From positions 1 through 13,007 of the forward strand of contig JAUVKE010000036.1 of assembly GCA_030592105.1 (NCBI GenBank): a stretch of DNA of 13,007 bases, given 5' to 3'. Origin of the DNA: Desulfobacteraceae bacterium (GTDB taxonomy: Bacteria; Desulfobacterota; Desulfobacteria; Desulfobacterales; BuS5). Below, piece by piece: positions 1-7,745 of this stretch. Under the pieces are notes generated by a model. It did not search any database. It was given only the letters and a program-made list of their open reading frames with translations, and was not told the DNA's origin. The first letter of the stretch is position 1, and every line of letters begins with the position of its first letter. Made by a program: the position numbers and the translations under genes.

Positions 1-122
1 CCTTCGCCAAATTGAAAAATAAGAGAAAATCAACTTTTTCGTAATTTGTAACCCATTGATTTTGTTTGTTTTTTTAAAAGTAACTTTTGGTTAAAATCAG
101 CCAAAATGCAAAGTGGCGAAGG
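1..122. repeat. Short element bounded by 9-bp inverted repeats (MITE-like)
   Basis: CCTTCGCCA at 1-9 is the exact reverse complement of TGGCGAAGG at 114-122. The interior is AT-rich and non-coding, and contains a small hairpin (TTTTGG at 85-90 with CCAAAA at 101-106). No transposase or ORF lies inside. The left arm begins at the first base of the window, so the element may extend further upstream. It could be a non-autonomous mobile element, a dispersed intergenic palindrome, or the folded 3' end of an upstream transcript. Bases 123-208, after the element, are an AT-rich leader with TATACT-like -10 candidates around 130-140 but no well-spaced -35 box that I can see. Confidence 0.45.
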
Positions 123-208
123 TATTGTCTATACTATATTATTTTATCTTTTTAATCATCTTCAGGAAACATTTCATTCGGTCTTAATTCGCGAAATGGG
201 GGACATTT

Positions 209-1147
209 ATGATTCATCTCAGAAAGCTTTCCAAATATTATGGTGAATTATGCGCTGTGGATCAGGTTGATCTTGATATTAACAGCGGAAAAGTACTTGG
301 GTTACTGGGACCCAATGGAGCAGGCAAAAGCACAATTTTAAGAATGCTTACAGGATATTTCAAACCCACATCAGGAAGTATCCGTGTCAAAGAGTTTGAC
401 ATGGGCAAAGATGCTTTGGAGATTAAAAAAATGATAGGGTATCTCCCTGAATCTGCCCCATTATATCATAATATGCTGGTTTACGATTATCTTAATTTTA
501 TTGCCGGAATGCAGGGATTGAATAAATCCTCGGGTAATTCAAGAATACGTGAACTTGTCAATCTTTGTAAATTACATGAAGTAATTCATAAACCTGTTAG
601 TGAACTTTCAAAAGGGTATAAACAAAGGGTTGGTCTTGCCCATGCAATGATGGGGGACCCTGAAATACTTATTTTAGATGAACCGACTTCTGGACTTGAC
701 CCAAACCAGATCGTTGAAATCCGTGAAATAATAAAAGAGATAGGGAAAGAAAAAACCATAATATTTTCCAGTCATATACTAAGTGAAGTAGAGGCCACAT
801 GCGACAGGATAATAATTATACATCAGGGTAAAATAGTAGGAGATGGTGATGCGGAAGCTTTAAAGGGCGGCGCTTCACAAGAAAATACAATTAACATATC
901 CCTTAAAAATGCAAACTTCAACGATGTTAAAAAAAATATCCAGCGCATAGACAGTATGGGGGATGTTAAAAAAGAGGGGGGTATAAATAACGGTATTTTA
1001 AAGATAACGGTCTCTTGCAAAAAACATCCCGGCATAATGGAACATATTTATAAAGAGATTAAGCAGCAAGACTGGATTCTCCTCGAATTTTATCAGGAAA
1101 CAAAAACTCTGGAAAAAATATTCCGAGAACTCACCATGGAGGCTTAG
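209..1147 (+). CDS. ABC transporter ATP-binding protein, GldA-like
   Basis: This is a 312-residue cytoplasmic ATPase that should power the permease encoded next to it. Visible motifs are Walker A GPNGAGKST (34-42), a YLPE segment (78-81) at the Q-loop position, as is common in ABC-2/GldA-type ATPases, the signature LSKGYKQR (133-140, in place of LSGGQ), Walker B ILILDEPT (153-160) with a D-loop SGLD, and the switch histidine in SSHIL (H189). About 90 residues follow the nucleotide-binding domain, the C-terminal extension typical of GldA and other ABC-2 exporter ATPases. The ATG has a strong ribosome binding site, GGGGGA at 198-203. The permease starts 1 base after the stop codon, implying translational coupling. 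The substrate cannot be told from sequence. The ATPase call is secure; the GldA-like assignment rests on the GldF- and GldG-type neighbours. Confidence 0.95.
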   Translation: MIHLRKLSKYYGELCAVDQVDLDINSGKVLGLLGPNGAGKSTILRMLTGYFKPTSGSIRVKEFDMGKDALEIKKMIGYLPESAPLYHNMLVYDYLNFIAGMQGLNKSSGNSRIRELVNLCKLHEVIHKPVSELSKGYKQRVGLAHAMMGDPEILILDEPTSGLDPNQIVEIREIIKEIGKEKTIIFSSHILSEVEATCDRIIIIHQGKIVGDGDAEALKGGASQENTINISLKNANFNDVKKNIQRIDSMGDVKKEGGINNGILKITVSCKKHPGIMEHIYKEIKQQDWILLEFYQETKTLEKIFRELTMEA

Positions 1148-1148
1148 C

Positions 1149-1850
1149 ATGAATCAGACCATGAATATATTTCGTAAGGAATTTAAGGATTACTTTATAA
1201 CCCCCATAGCATATATTGTGATCTCAATTTTTCTTCTCATTACAGGGTGGTTTTTCTTTTCAACCTTTTTCCTTTATTCCCAGGCGACCCTTAGAGGCTT
1301 TTTTGCGCTTCTCCCTTTTACATTCGCATTTGTAATTCCAGCGGTTACCATGAAACTTTTTTCAGAAGAATTCAGCTCCGGCTCTTATGAAATATTGTTT
1401 ACACTGCCGGTGACACATATGAATATTATCATGGGAAAATTCCTGGCAGCCACAGCTTTTATAATAGCCATGCTAATCCCGACCCTGGCATATCCTGTTG
1501 CAATCTCCTTTATAGGTCAGTTGGACTGGGGGACAGTAATTGGGGGATATGTGGGAGCAATCTTTCTTGGGGCGGGATATTCCGCCATAGGATTATTCTC
1601 TTCTTCCTTAACAAGAAATCAGATTATTGCATTTATTATTGGCGCTTCCATCTGTTTCTTCTTAACCCTTGTGGGGAAAATGCTTTTTTTCCTTCCGGAA
1701 AATATTTTGGGAACAGTTCAATATTTAAGCACCGGGTTTCATTTTCAGAATATTTCAAAGGGGATTATAGACTGCAGAAATATTGTCTACTTTCTAAGCC
1801 TTATTTTCATTGCTTTATACACAACTTCGCTGGTTATAGACAAAAAATAA
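1149..1850 (+). CDS. ABC-2 type permease, GldF-like
   Basis: A 233-residue integral membrane protein with about six hydrophobic segments: roughly residues 18-42, 53-68, 95-118, 130-150, 158-178 and 212-228. The region after the second helix reads SEEFSSGSYEILFTLPV, which matches the conserved cytoplasmic 'E..SGT.E.L.TLP' motif of ABC-2/GldF permeases that couples to the ATPase. A short hydrophilic N-terminus (NIFRKEFKDYFITPIAYI) is also typical. The length fits a single six-helix half-transporter, which would act as a homodimer with the upstream ATPase. The start has a good Shine-Dalgarno, GGAGG at 1138-1142, lying inside the end of the ATPase gene. The gap to the next gene (131 bp) is filled by a palindromic element, so expression of the two downstream genes may be partly uncoupled from this pair. 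Confidence 0.92.
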   Translation: MNQTMNIFRKEFKDYFITPIAYIVISIFLLITGWFFFSTFFLYSQATLRGFFALLPFTFAFVIPAVTMKLFSEEFSSGSYEILFTLPVTHMNIIMGKFLAATAFIIAMLIPTLAYPVAISFIGQLDWGTVIGGYVGAIFLGAGYSAIGLFSSSLTRNQIIAFIIGASICFFLTLVGKMLFFLPENILGTVQYLSTGFHFQNISKGIIDCRNIVYFLSLIFIALYTTSLVIDKK

Positions 1851-1863
1851 TAGGGGGGCTTAA

Positions 1864-1957
1864 TTCTAATTTCCGCTGAAACTCGCTGTGCTCAAACAGC
1901 CAGAGTTTTTAAATTTCACCATACCTCAGCCCTAACACCTGATGGTCAAAATTAGAA
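1864..1957. repeat. Composite palindromic element between gldF-like and gldG-like genes
   Basis: TTCTAATTT at 1864-1872 and AAATTAGAA at 1949-1957 are perfect 9-bp inverted repeats enclosing two further dyads. The first is AAACTC-GCTGT (1879-1889) pairing with ACAGC-(CA bulge)-GAGTTT (1896-1908) around a 6-base loop. The second is ACCAT (1918-1922) with ATGGT (1942-1946). It has no coding potential and almost fills the gap between the two genes. The nested architecture resembles dispersed intergenic palindromes or a MITE inserted into an operon. As RNA it would fold into a closed structure with two arms, ending 24 bases before the next start codon. Confidence 0.5.
1879..1910 (+). terminator. 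Possible weak intrinsic terminator or attenuator
   Basis: An 11-bp stem with a 2-base bulge and a GCTCAA loop is followed directly by TTTTT (1906-1910, partly within the stem). It sits 29 bp after the permease stop codon. The T-run is short and the bulge weakens the stem, so partial termination or mRNA processing between the permease and the GldG-family gene is more likely than a full stop. Confidence 0.25.
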
Positions 1958-1981
1958 CCAACCCTTGATAAGGAGATAAAA

Positions 1982-4129
1982 ATGGGTATAAAAAGTCACC
2001 CTGCAAAATACATTAAATTTTTTATCTATTTGATTTTTATTATACTACTCAATATTGCAGCAACCACTTTTTTTTTCAGAATCGATCTGACAAAAAATAA
2101 AATTTATTCTTTATCAGACGTAAGTAAAACTGTGGTTTCAACACTTTCTGAACCATTAACACTCAAGGTGTTTTTTTCAAAAAATATTCCTGCACCTTAT
2201 AATAATATAGAGCAGTATCTTCGGGATCTTCTTGAAGAATATTCAATAAACAGCAAACAGTATTTTAACTATACTTTTTATAATCTCAGTAACGATGAAA
2301 AGGATATCGGGGAAAAATCAGAAGGGAATAAGCAGCTTGCCAAAAGCTACGGCATAGAGCCGATACAGATTCAATCTGTTGAAAAAGATGAAATAAAATT
2401 TATAAAAGCTTATATGGGGCTTGTAATTATCCATGGGGATCTGGTTGAAAGGATGCCCATGATTACAGAAACCCAGAAGCTTGAGTATAAGTTGACCACC
2501 AAAATAAAAAAGATGAATGATAAAATCAGCAAACTTTTAGCTCTTCCTGAAAAAATTAAAATCAAACTTTTCCTTTCTTCCTCATTATTCGATATTGGCC
2601 ATCAAATGGGTTTGGCCAGGCTTTCTGATCTGCCAAAACAGCTTGAAGAAGTCATGGAAAAATTAAACGGAAAAAATTACAATAAACTTGATTTCACATA
2701 CCTTGATCCCACAAAGGATGAAAAGCTTTATGAATCAACCGAAAAACTCAATCTGATGACCCTGAGATGGGAGGACCAAAAAGATGGGGTCAAAGGAGGG
2801 AAGGGGAGAATAGGGCTCACCATGGAATATAAAAATGAGCTTTCCACAATTGATCTTCTTCAAATGTACCAGATTCCATTGATCGGAACAAAATATGAGC
2901 TGATTGCAAAAGAGAGTCTTGAAGAGATAATTAACAAAAATGTGGAATCCCTTATTAATATCAATAAAAATTTAGGTTATCTGGCTGATCACGGAACCAG
3001 GCCACTCTTTCCAAAGAAACAGCAAAGACAGCGTCAACGGATAGATCTCAATAATTTCAAGGCGTTAATATCACAAAATTATTCCCTTGAAGAGATAAAT
3101 ATTACAGAAGATAACATTTCCGAAAGTCTAAAATGCTTTATAATAGCCCATCCAACACAAAATTTTACAGACTACGAACTGTTTCAGATTGACCAGTTTC
3201 TCATGCGGGGGAACAGCCTTGCTATTTTTTTGGATTCCTTTAGCGAACTCCCATCAATGGGAGAACGCAACTTTGGAGTGCGGGAATATGCTCCCATGAA
3301 TACAAATCTGGAAGAAATGTTAAATCATTACGGTGTAAATGTTGACAATTCCGTTGCACTGGATAAAACCTGTATTAAAGAAAACAACAGACAGCAGGGA
3401 GGCCAGAGAGAAATATATACTGCCCCGGTAATACTGAGCAAGCATATTAATCAGCAGCCGGAATATATGAAAAATATCAAAGAATTGATAGTTTACAAAA
3501 ATTCACCTGTGAGCATAATTAGCGAAAATATTTCAAAAAATGATATTTCCGTTACACAATTGATGGAAACCTCTGAAAAATCCTGGATCATGAGTGAACA
3601 TATAAATCTTAATCCTGCATATATAGTTCCCCCTGAATCAGAAGAGGAGCTGGGGAGTCATCCCCTAGCATATATGCTGGAAGGAAGTTTTAAAAGCTAC
3701 TTTTCAGGAAAGTCAAAACCTGTTAGAGAAATTAAAAATAAAAACACAGATGAAAAAGAAGCTGATTTTTCCGAACAAACAAAAATCACAAGTGAGGAAA
3801 AATTTCTAAAAAAAGGGAAAAAAGGCAAGCTTTTTATTATCGGCTCATCTGAAATGCTCACCGATACCCTTATTGATCAGGAAGGTCAGACTCCAAACGC
3901 CGTATTTATCATGAATATTATAGATCATTTGAATAATCGTGATGAAATAGCTGTTTTAAGAAGTAAAATTCAGAGCCTGAATCCCATAGATGAGCTTGCC
4001 GGTTCTACTAAAACCATACTAAAAGCACTTAATATTGCGGTTTTACCCATGCTTGTTATTCTGTTTGGAATGATTGTATGGAAAAAAAGAGCCTCCAGAA
4101 AAAAACAGATCGAGGCGATTTTTTGCTAA
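1982..4129 (+). CDS. GldG-family ABC transporter auxiliary protein
   Basis: A 715-residue protein of the GldG / ABC-type uncharacterised transport system family. It has one N-terminal membrane helix (about 10-31), a long extracytoplasmic region, and one C-terminal helix (about 682-700) followed by a basic tail (KKRASRKK). Family hallmarks are the opening DLTKNKIYSLSDVSK, the following 'LSEPLTLKVFFSKN' strand, a 'GYLADHGTRPL' segment near the middle, and 'FIIAHPTQNFTDYELFQIDQFLMRGN', which matches the family's 'L..IDQYL.RGG' block. A lysine/glutamate-rich insertion (about 575-615) precedes the last conserved segment, GKLFIIGSSEML. The start has AGGAGA at 1971-1976. In this family the protein partners the GldA/GldF ABC pair; its biochemical role is not established. 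The family assignment is firm, while any gliding function is not implied. Confidence 0.9.
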   Translation: MGIKSHPAKYIKFFIYLIFIILLNIAATTFFFRIDLTKNKIYSLSDVSKTVVSTLSEPLTLKVFFSKNIPAPYNNIEQYLRDLLEEYSINSKQYFNYTFYNLSNDEKDIGEKSEGNKQLAKSYGIEPIQIQSVEKDEIKFIKAYMGLVIIHGDLVERMPMITETQKLEYKLTTKIKKMNDKISKLLALPEKIKIKLFLSSSLFDIGHQMGLARLSDLPKQLEEVMEKLNGKNYNKLDFTYLDPTKDEKLYESTEKLNLMTLRWEDQKDGVKGGKGRIGLTMEYKNELSTIDLLQMYQIPLIGTKYELIAKESLEEIINKNVESLININKNLGYLADHGTRPLFPKKQQRQRQRIDLNNFKALISQNYSLEEINITEDNISESLKCFIIAHPTQNFTDYELFQIDQFLMRGNSLAIFLDSFSELPSMGERNFGVREYAPMNTNLEEMLNHYGVNVDNSVALDKTCIKENNRQQGGQREIYTAPVILSKHINQQPEYMKNIKELIVYKNSPVSIISENISKNDISVTQLMETSEKSWIMSEHINLNPAYIVPPESEEELGSHPLAYMLEGSFKSYFSGKSKPVREIKNKNTDEKEADFSEQTKITSEEKFLKKGKKGKLFIIGSSEMLTDTLIDQEGQTPNAVFIMNIIDHLNNRDEIAVLRSKIQSLNPIDELAGSTKTILKALNIAVLPMLVILFGMIVWKKRASRKKQIEAIFC

Positions 4130-4185
4130 TATGGTCGCAATCAGCACACCTGATAAGTTTTTAATAACCCAGGAAAGGACATCTT

Positions 4186-5124
4186 ATGAAAAAAGAATTT
4201 ATTATTCTGCTGATATTGACTGCAGGTATCTGTCTTTATCTTTTTATGCATAATCCAGATAAAACAAACTATAATCTTCCGGATTTACCAGAAATTTCAA
4301 AAGATAAAATTTCACGAATTGAAATTTCAAAACCTGAGTCCTTATTAATTCTGAAAAAAAAGGATAATAAATGGTCGATTAATTCAGAAAATTATCCTGC
4401 GGATCTTGACAATATAAATCAGCTTACAGACTTAATTGAAAAATTAAAATTAACAGCTCTTGTTTCAGAGTCAGGAAATTTTACCCGTTACGACCTGGAC
4501 GACGATAAAAAAATCACAGTTAAAGTCATGGAGGGGAAAAAGGTAAGGCTTAATTTTGACATTGGCAAAAAAGCACCATCTTTTCAGCATACATTTATCC
4601 GGCTGGATAAGGATAAACGTGTGTATCACGCAAATGGAAATTTTCAAGATAAATTCAATCAGACCATTGATGACTTAAGGGATAAAAAAGTAGTCTCATT
4701 TAACAGAAGTAAAATAAACAAAATAAGTCTGTGCAATAAAGATAAAAAAATTACTCTCCTTCGCAAAGAGGTTCCCCTTAAATCCGACCCGGATGAAAAA
4801 AAAGAATCTGATAAAACAGAATTGATCTGGCAGACCAAAGGCGGCCAAGAATACGACACATTTAAAATTGAAAGATTAATAACCGCGCTTGACGGTCTTA
4901 AATGTGCCGGATTTATCTATGATAAAAAAAAGGAAGATTATAAAAAACCTGAATATACAATTATTATACAAGCTGAAAAAGAACATAAACTTTCTATTTT
5001 TCCAAAAGCTGATGAAGAATCGAGCAACTATCCTGTGATCTCTTCAGATATTGATTATCCATTTTCATTATCCAAATATCTGGCAGAAGAAATTATGCCG
5101 GATATGGAAAATTTAAAAAAATAA
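4186..5124 (+). CDS. DUF4340 domain-containing membrane-anchored protein
   Basis: A 312-residue protein with an N-terminal signal-anchor (hydrophobic residues about 4-21, after MKKE) and no lipobox cysteine; the rest should lie outside the cytoplasm. The body is very rich in Lys and Asp. It carries the DUF4340 pattern: 'ISRIEISKPESLLILKKKDNKWSI' (about 41-64), 'LIEKLKLTALVS' and 'VRLNFDIGKKAPSFQHTFIRLDKDKRVYHA', followed by 'LRDKKVVSFNRSKI', after which the motif recurs in a second half (about 170-310). DUF4340 genes often sit immediately after gldG-type genes, as here (56-bp gap), so it is probably an accessory part of the same envelope ABC machine. The ATG has AAAGGA at 4174-4179. No enzymatic motif is visible and the function is unknown. 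Confidence 0.85.
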   Translation: MKKEFIILLILTAGICLYLFMHNPDKTNYNLPDLPEISKDKISRIEISKPESLLILKKKDNKWSINSENYPADLDNINQLTDLIEKLKLTALVSESGNFTRYDLDDDKKITVKVMEGKKVRLNFDIGKKAPSFQHTFIRLDKDKRVYHANGNFQDKFNQTIDDLRDKKVVSFNRSKINKISLCNKDKKITLLRKEVPLKSDPDEKKESDKTELIWQTKGGQEYDTFKIERLITALDGLKCAGFIYDKKKEDYKKPEYTIIIQAEKEHKLSIFPKADEESSNYPVISSDIDYPFSLSKYLAEEIMPDMENLKK

Positions 5125-5125
5125 T

Positions 5126-5137
5126 GTAACTATTCAG
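5126..5137 (+). repeat. Copy of 12-base motif GTAACTATTCAG
   Basis: Exact copy of a 12-base motif that also occurs at 10513-10524, inverted at 7778-7789, and with one mismatch at 7742-7753. It begins 2 bases after the DUF4340 stop codon. Its function is unknown; it may be an end of a dispersed intergenic repeat. Confidence 0.5.
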
Positions 5138-5172
5138 CATTATAAATTGTCACATTCGGGTTAGTACCTGAT

Positions 5173-5223
5173 GGGTATTATGTAAACTTTTTCCACCAAA
5201 ATTAAAAAGTTTACATAATACCC
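5173..5223. repeat. Perfect 20-bp inverted repeat (hairpin) upstream of xseA
   Basis: The left arm 5173-5192 begins GGGTATTATGTAAAC and ends in TTTTT. The right arm 5204-5223 is its exact reverse complement. The loop is 11 bases (CCACCAAAATT, 5193-5203). It lies in the 114-bp gap between the DUF4340 gene and xseA and ends 15 bases before the xseA ATG. There is no T-run after either side, so it is not a textbook intrinsic terminator. It could be an RNA hairpin that controls xseA translation or mRNA stability, a dyad for a dimeric regulator (TGTAAAC / GTTTACA half-sites), or a small mobile palindrome. Confidence 0.6.
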
Positions 5224-5238
5224 CTTACCGGACACAAA

Positions 5239-6606
5239 ATGGATTATCAAAACAAAAGCATTAATCGTAAATTTTTTACGGTTTCTGAACTTACTCACAA
5301 ACTCAAGACACTCATCGAATATAACTTTCCCTTTGTTTGGCTTTCAGGAGAAATTTCAAATTTTAAAATCCCTGGGTCCGGGCATTATTATTTCACCTTA
5401 AAAGATAAGAATGCCCAGATTAATGCTGTTATGTTTAAAGGCCAGAACCGAAACTTGAAATTTATTCCCGAAGACGGATTAAATATCATGGGCTTCGGCA
5501 GAATAAGTCTTTACCAGCCACGGGGTACATATCAAATAATATTTGAATATATCGAGCCTAAAGGAACAGGAGCATTAAGCCTGGCCTTTGAGCAGTTAAA
5601 AGAGCGTCTGTTTCAGGAAGGCCTTTTTAATGAAAAATATAAAATTCCCCTTCCATCTCTTCCCAAAAGAATTACCCTGATAACCTCTCCCACTGGTGCT
5701 GTTGTCCATGATATGGTAAAAATAATAAACAGACGTTTTCCTGGTATTTCAATTGAAATAATACCTGTCAAGGTTCAGGGAGATAGCGCGGCCAGGGAGA
5801 TTGTTGCAGGGATTGAACTTTTAAATTCAAGAAAAGATACCTCTAAAAAATCCGACGTGGCAATTCTTGCAAGGGGCGGAGGATCAATGGAAGACCTCTC
5901 ACCCTTTAATTCCGAAGAGGTCGCCAGGGCAATTTTTGCATCGAGCATACCTGTTGTCTCGGCAATCGGCCATGAAACAGATTTTACAATAGCAGATTTT
6001 ACAGCTGATTTGCGTGCGCCAACCCCCTCTGCTGCTGCTGAACAGGTTGTACCATTAAAAACAGATTTGGAAAACAGGTGCTTCCACCTTGCAAAAACTC
6101 TTAAGATCGGTTTTTTAGGCAGAATCGATTATCTTAGGGAAAAGCTTGAGACTATCTCAGACAGGCTGGCAGATCCCGGGAAACAAATTGACGATTCAAG
6201 ACTTAAAACAGAGGATTATTCAGTCCGCCTGAACAGATTATTTAAAGGCTCCATTGCACAAAAACGAAAACATCTTGAATGGCTCATGGATATGCTCCAT
6301 GCAAACAGCCCTGCAAAACAGATCCGGCTTTTTAATGCAAAAAATAATCAAATGCGTGACAAAACAATCAATTCCATTGATTTAATATTGATGCATAAGA
6401 GATCTGATCTTAAAAAATTAACGGCCCTTTTATATTCTTTAAACCCCCTGGAAATTTTATCCCGTGGTTACAGTATTGTAAGAACAACACCTGATGCCTG
6501 TGTAATTACAGACACAAAAGATGTTACACTGGGGCAAAAACTTGAAGTAATACTTGCAAAAGGCTCTCTAACATGTAGAGTTGAAAGGAAAAAAGATAAT
6601 GACTAA
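5239..6606 (+). CDS. xseA: Exodeoxyribonuclease VII large subunit
   Basis: A 455-residue nuclease subunit that degrades single-stranded DNA to acid-soluble oligonucleotides together with XseB, acting in mismatch repair and DNA damage processing in the cytoplasm. The N-terminal OB-fold DNA-binding domain is seen at about 10-110 (FTVSELTHKLKTLIE, LSGEISNFK, GHYYFTLKD, VMFKG). The catalytic core follows with ITLITSPTGAVVHDM (145-159), ARGGGSMEDLSPFNSEEVARAI (211-232), SAIGHETDFTIADFTADLRAPTPSAAAE (241-268). A helical, probably coiled-coil C-terminal region (about 270-400) binds the small subunits, and ends in 'LNPLEILSRGYSIV'. Length is normal for the family. The Shine-Dalgarno is poor (GGA at 5230-5232), and a strong hairpin lies just upstream, so translation initiation may be controlled. 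The 3' end overlaps xseB by 8 bases. Confidence 0.97.
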   Translation: MDYQNKSINRKFFTVSELTHKLKTLIEYNFPFVWLSGEISNFKIPGSGHYYFTLKDKNAQINAVMFKGQNRNLKFIPEDGLNIMGFGRISLYQPRGTYQIIFEYIEPKGTGALSLAFEQLKERLFQEGLFNEKYKIPLPSLPKRITLITSPTGAVVHDMVKIINRRFPGISIEIIPVKVQGDSAAREIVAGIELLNSRKDTSKKSDVAILARGGGSMEDLSPFNSEEVARAIFASSIPVVSAIGHETDFTIADFTADLRAPTPSAAAEQVVPLKTDLENRCFHLAKTLKIGFLGRIDYLREKLETISDRLADPGKQIDDSRLKTEDYSVRLNRLFKGSIAQKRKHLEWLMDMLHANSPAKQIRLFNAKNNQMRDKTINSIDLILMHKRSDLKKLTALLYSLNPLEILSRGYSIVRTTPDACVITDTKDVTLGQKLEVILAKGSLTCRVERKKDND

Positions 6607-6841
6607 GCTGTCTTTTGAAAAAGCCATGGAACAGTTGGAACAGATAGTACAAGAACTGGAATCTAAAGATGTTCCCCTGGAAAAGGCTTTAAAAAAATTT
6701 GAGAAAGGTGTCTTGCTCTCAAAATACTGTTCTGAATTATTGGATGAAACTGATAAAAAAATTGCTATTTTATTAAATGACCCACCAAATGACCCAAAAA
6801 CGGATGTGGAAGAAAAACAGATTAGCATAGATGAGATGTAA
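6599..6841 (+). CDS. xseB: Exodeoxyribonuclease VII small subunit
   Basis: An 80-residue helical protein that binds XseA to form exonuclease VII. The start 'LSFEKAMEQLEQIVQELESKDVPLEKALKKFEKGVLLSKYC' is the family signature covering nearly the whole helical hairpin; the acidic tail (about 58-80) is variable. I chose the ATG at 6599 rather than an in-frame TTG at 6581. The ATG product begins MTKLSFEKAM as in other XseB proteins, has the usual length of about 80 residues, and is preceded by AAAGGA (6584-6589) at a suitable distance. This start overlaps the end of xseA by 8 bases, a typical sign of translational coupling that helps balance the two subunits. Confidence 0.93.
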   Translation: MTKLSFEKAMEQLEQIVQELESKDVPLEKALKKFEKGVLLSKYCSELLDETDKKIAILLNDPPNDPKTDVEEKQISIDEM

Positions 6842-6845
6842 ATAT

Positions 6846-7745
6846 ATGTTTGATTTAAAATCATATCTCGCCACAAAGCAGATACTGATAAATAATCTAT
6901 TACAGGAGACCATAAAGAAAACCTCCAGTTCCGGCAGGATATTTGAGGCCATGGAGTATTCACTCATGGCCGGAGGAAAGCGGATAAGGCCTGTTTTATG
7001 TATGGCAGCCTGTGAAGCGGTAAACGGCAATTATAAATATGCTCTCCCTGCTGCCTGCGCCATTGAAATGATTCATACATATTCTTTAATCCATGACGAT
7101 CTTCCCGCCATGGATGATGATATTTTAAGAAGGGGAAAGCCGACTTCCCATGTAAAATATGATGAAGCCACTGCCATACTCGCAGGAGATGCCCTCTTGA
7201 CCCTGGCATTTAAAACCCTCTCCATGGCAGGGTTATCAGAAAAAGATAGCGATACAGCCGCTTTAAGGTGGCTTGAAATTATCTGTTTTATTTCAAAGGC
7301 TGCGGGCTGTGAAGGGATGATTGAGGGACAGATGCGGGATATTACGTCGGAAAAGATTATTCTTGATTTTGATCAACTGGAGCAGATTCATTTGTTAAAG
7401 ACCGGCGCTTTAATCAAAGCCTCTGTATTAACAGGGGCGATTCTTGGCAAAGGAACAGATGAACAGCTGCAACAACTTGAGGTTTATGGAAAAAATATTG
7501 GGCTTGCATTCCAGGTAACAGATGATATCCTTAATGTTGAAGGTGATCCCCTTGTTATGGGAAAATCTGCAGGCACAGATACTGCGCACGGCAAAAGCAC
7601 CTATCCTTCTTTAATGGGCCTTGCTGAATCAAAAAAATTCGCGAAAAAATTAATAGCGACGGCCATGGACGCCATGGATTCTTTTGGTGCCAAAGCAGAT
7701 CCCCTTCGAGCAATTGCATCATACATTATCAAAAGAAAAAAGTAA
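6846..7745 (+). CDS. ispA: Short-chain polyprenyl (farnesyl/geranyl) diphosphate synthase
   Basis: A 299-residue trans-isoprenyl diphosphate synthase that condenses DMAPP/GPP with IPP to give GPP/FPP, precursors of quinone side chains and undecaprenyl lipids. Motifs are GGKRIRP (43-49, IPP binding), the first Asp-rich motif DDLPAMDDD (84-92) followed by RRGKPT, GQMRDI (161-166), KTGALI (185-190) and the second Asp-rich motif DDILN (226-230). A late KxxGTDxxxGKxTYP segment (about 240-254) is also present. The two extra residues inside the first Asp motif (DDxxxxD) are typical of bacterial FPP synthases. I chose the ATG at 6846 (MFDLKSYL), which gives the usual length and starts 4 bases after xseB. 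An in-frame ATG at 6831, overlapping xseB, would add 5 residues. Neither start has a strong Shine-Dalgarno, so coupling to xseB is likely. Order xseB-ispA-dxs is the classical one. Confidence 0.95.
   Translation: MFDLKSYLATKQILINNLLQETIKKTSSSGRIFEAMEYSLMAGGKRIRPVLCMAACEAVNGNYKYALPAACAIEMIHTYSLIHDDLPAMDDDILRRGKPTSHVKYDEATAILAGDALLTLAFKTLSMAGLSEKDSDTAALRWLEIICFISKAAGCEGMIEGQMRDITSEKIILDFDQLEQIHLLKTGALIKASVLTGAILGKGTDEQLQQLEVYGKNIGLAFQVTDDILNVEGDPLVMGKSAGTDTAHGKSTYPSLMGLAESKKFAKKLIATAMDAMDSFGAKADPLRAIASYIIKRKK

Noticed and set aside
1935..5172. ACACCTGAT upstream of the GldG-family gene (1935-1943) and the DUF4340 gene (4146-4154), with a near copy before xseA (5165-5172).
   Set aside because: The same 9-mer also occurs inside xseA (about 6487), distances to the start codons differ, and there is no dyad or longer conservation. 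Too weak to call an operator.
6581..6598. TTG start for xseB at 6581.
   Set aside because: The ATG at 6599 has a well-placed AAAGGA and gives the standard N-terminus and length.
6831..6845. Earlier in-frame ATG for ispA at 6831.
   Set aside because: It has no Shine-Dalgarno, overlaps xseB, and adds five residues (MRCKY) before the usual MFDLK start; the 6846 start gives the normal family length.
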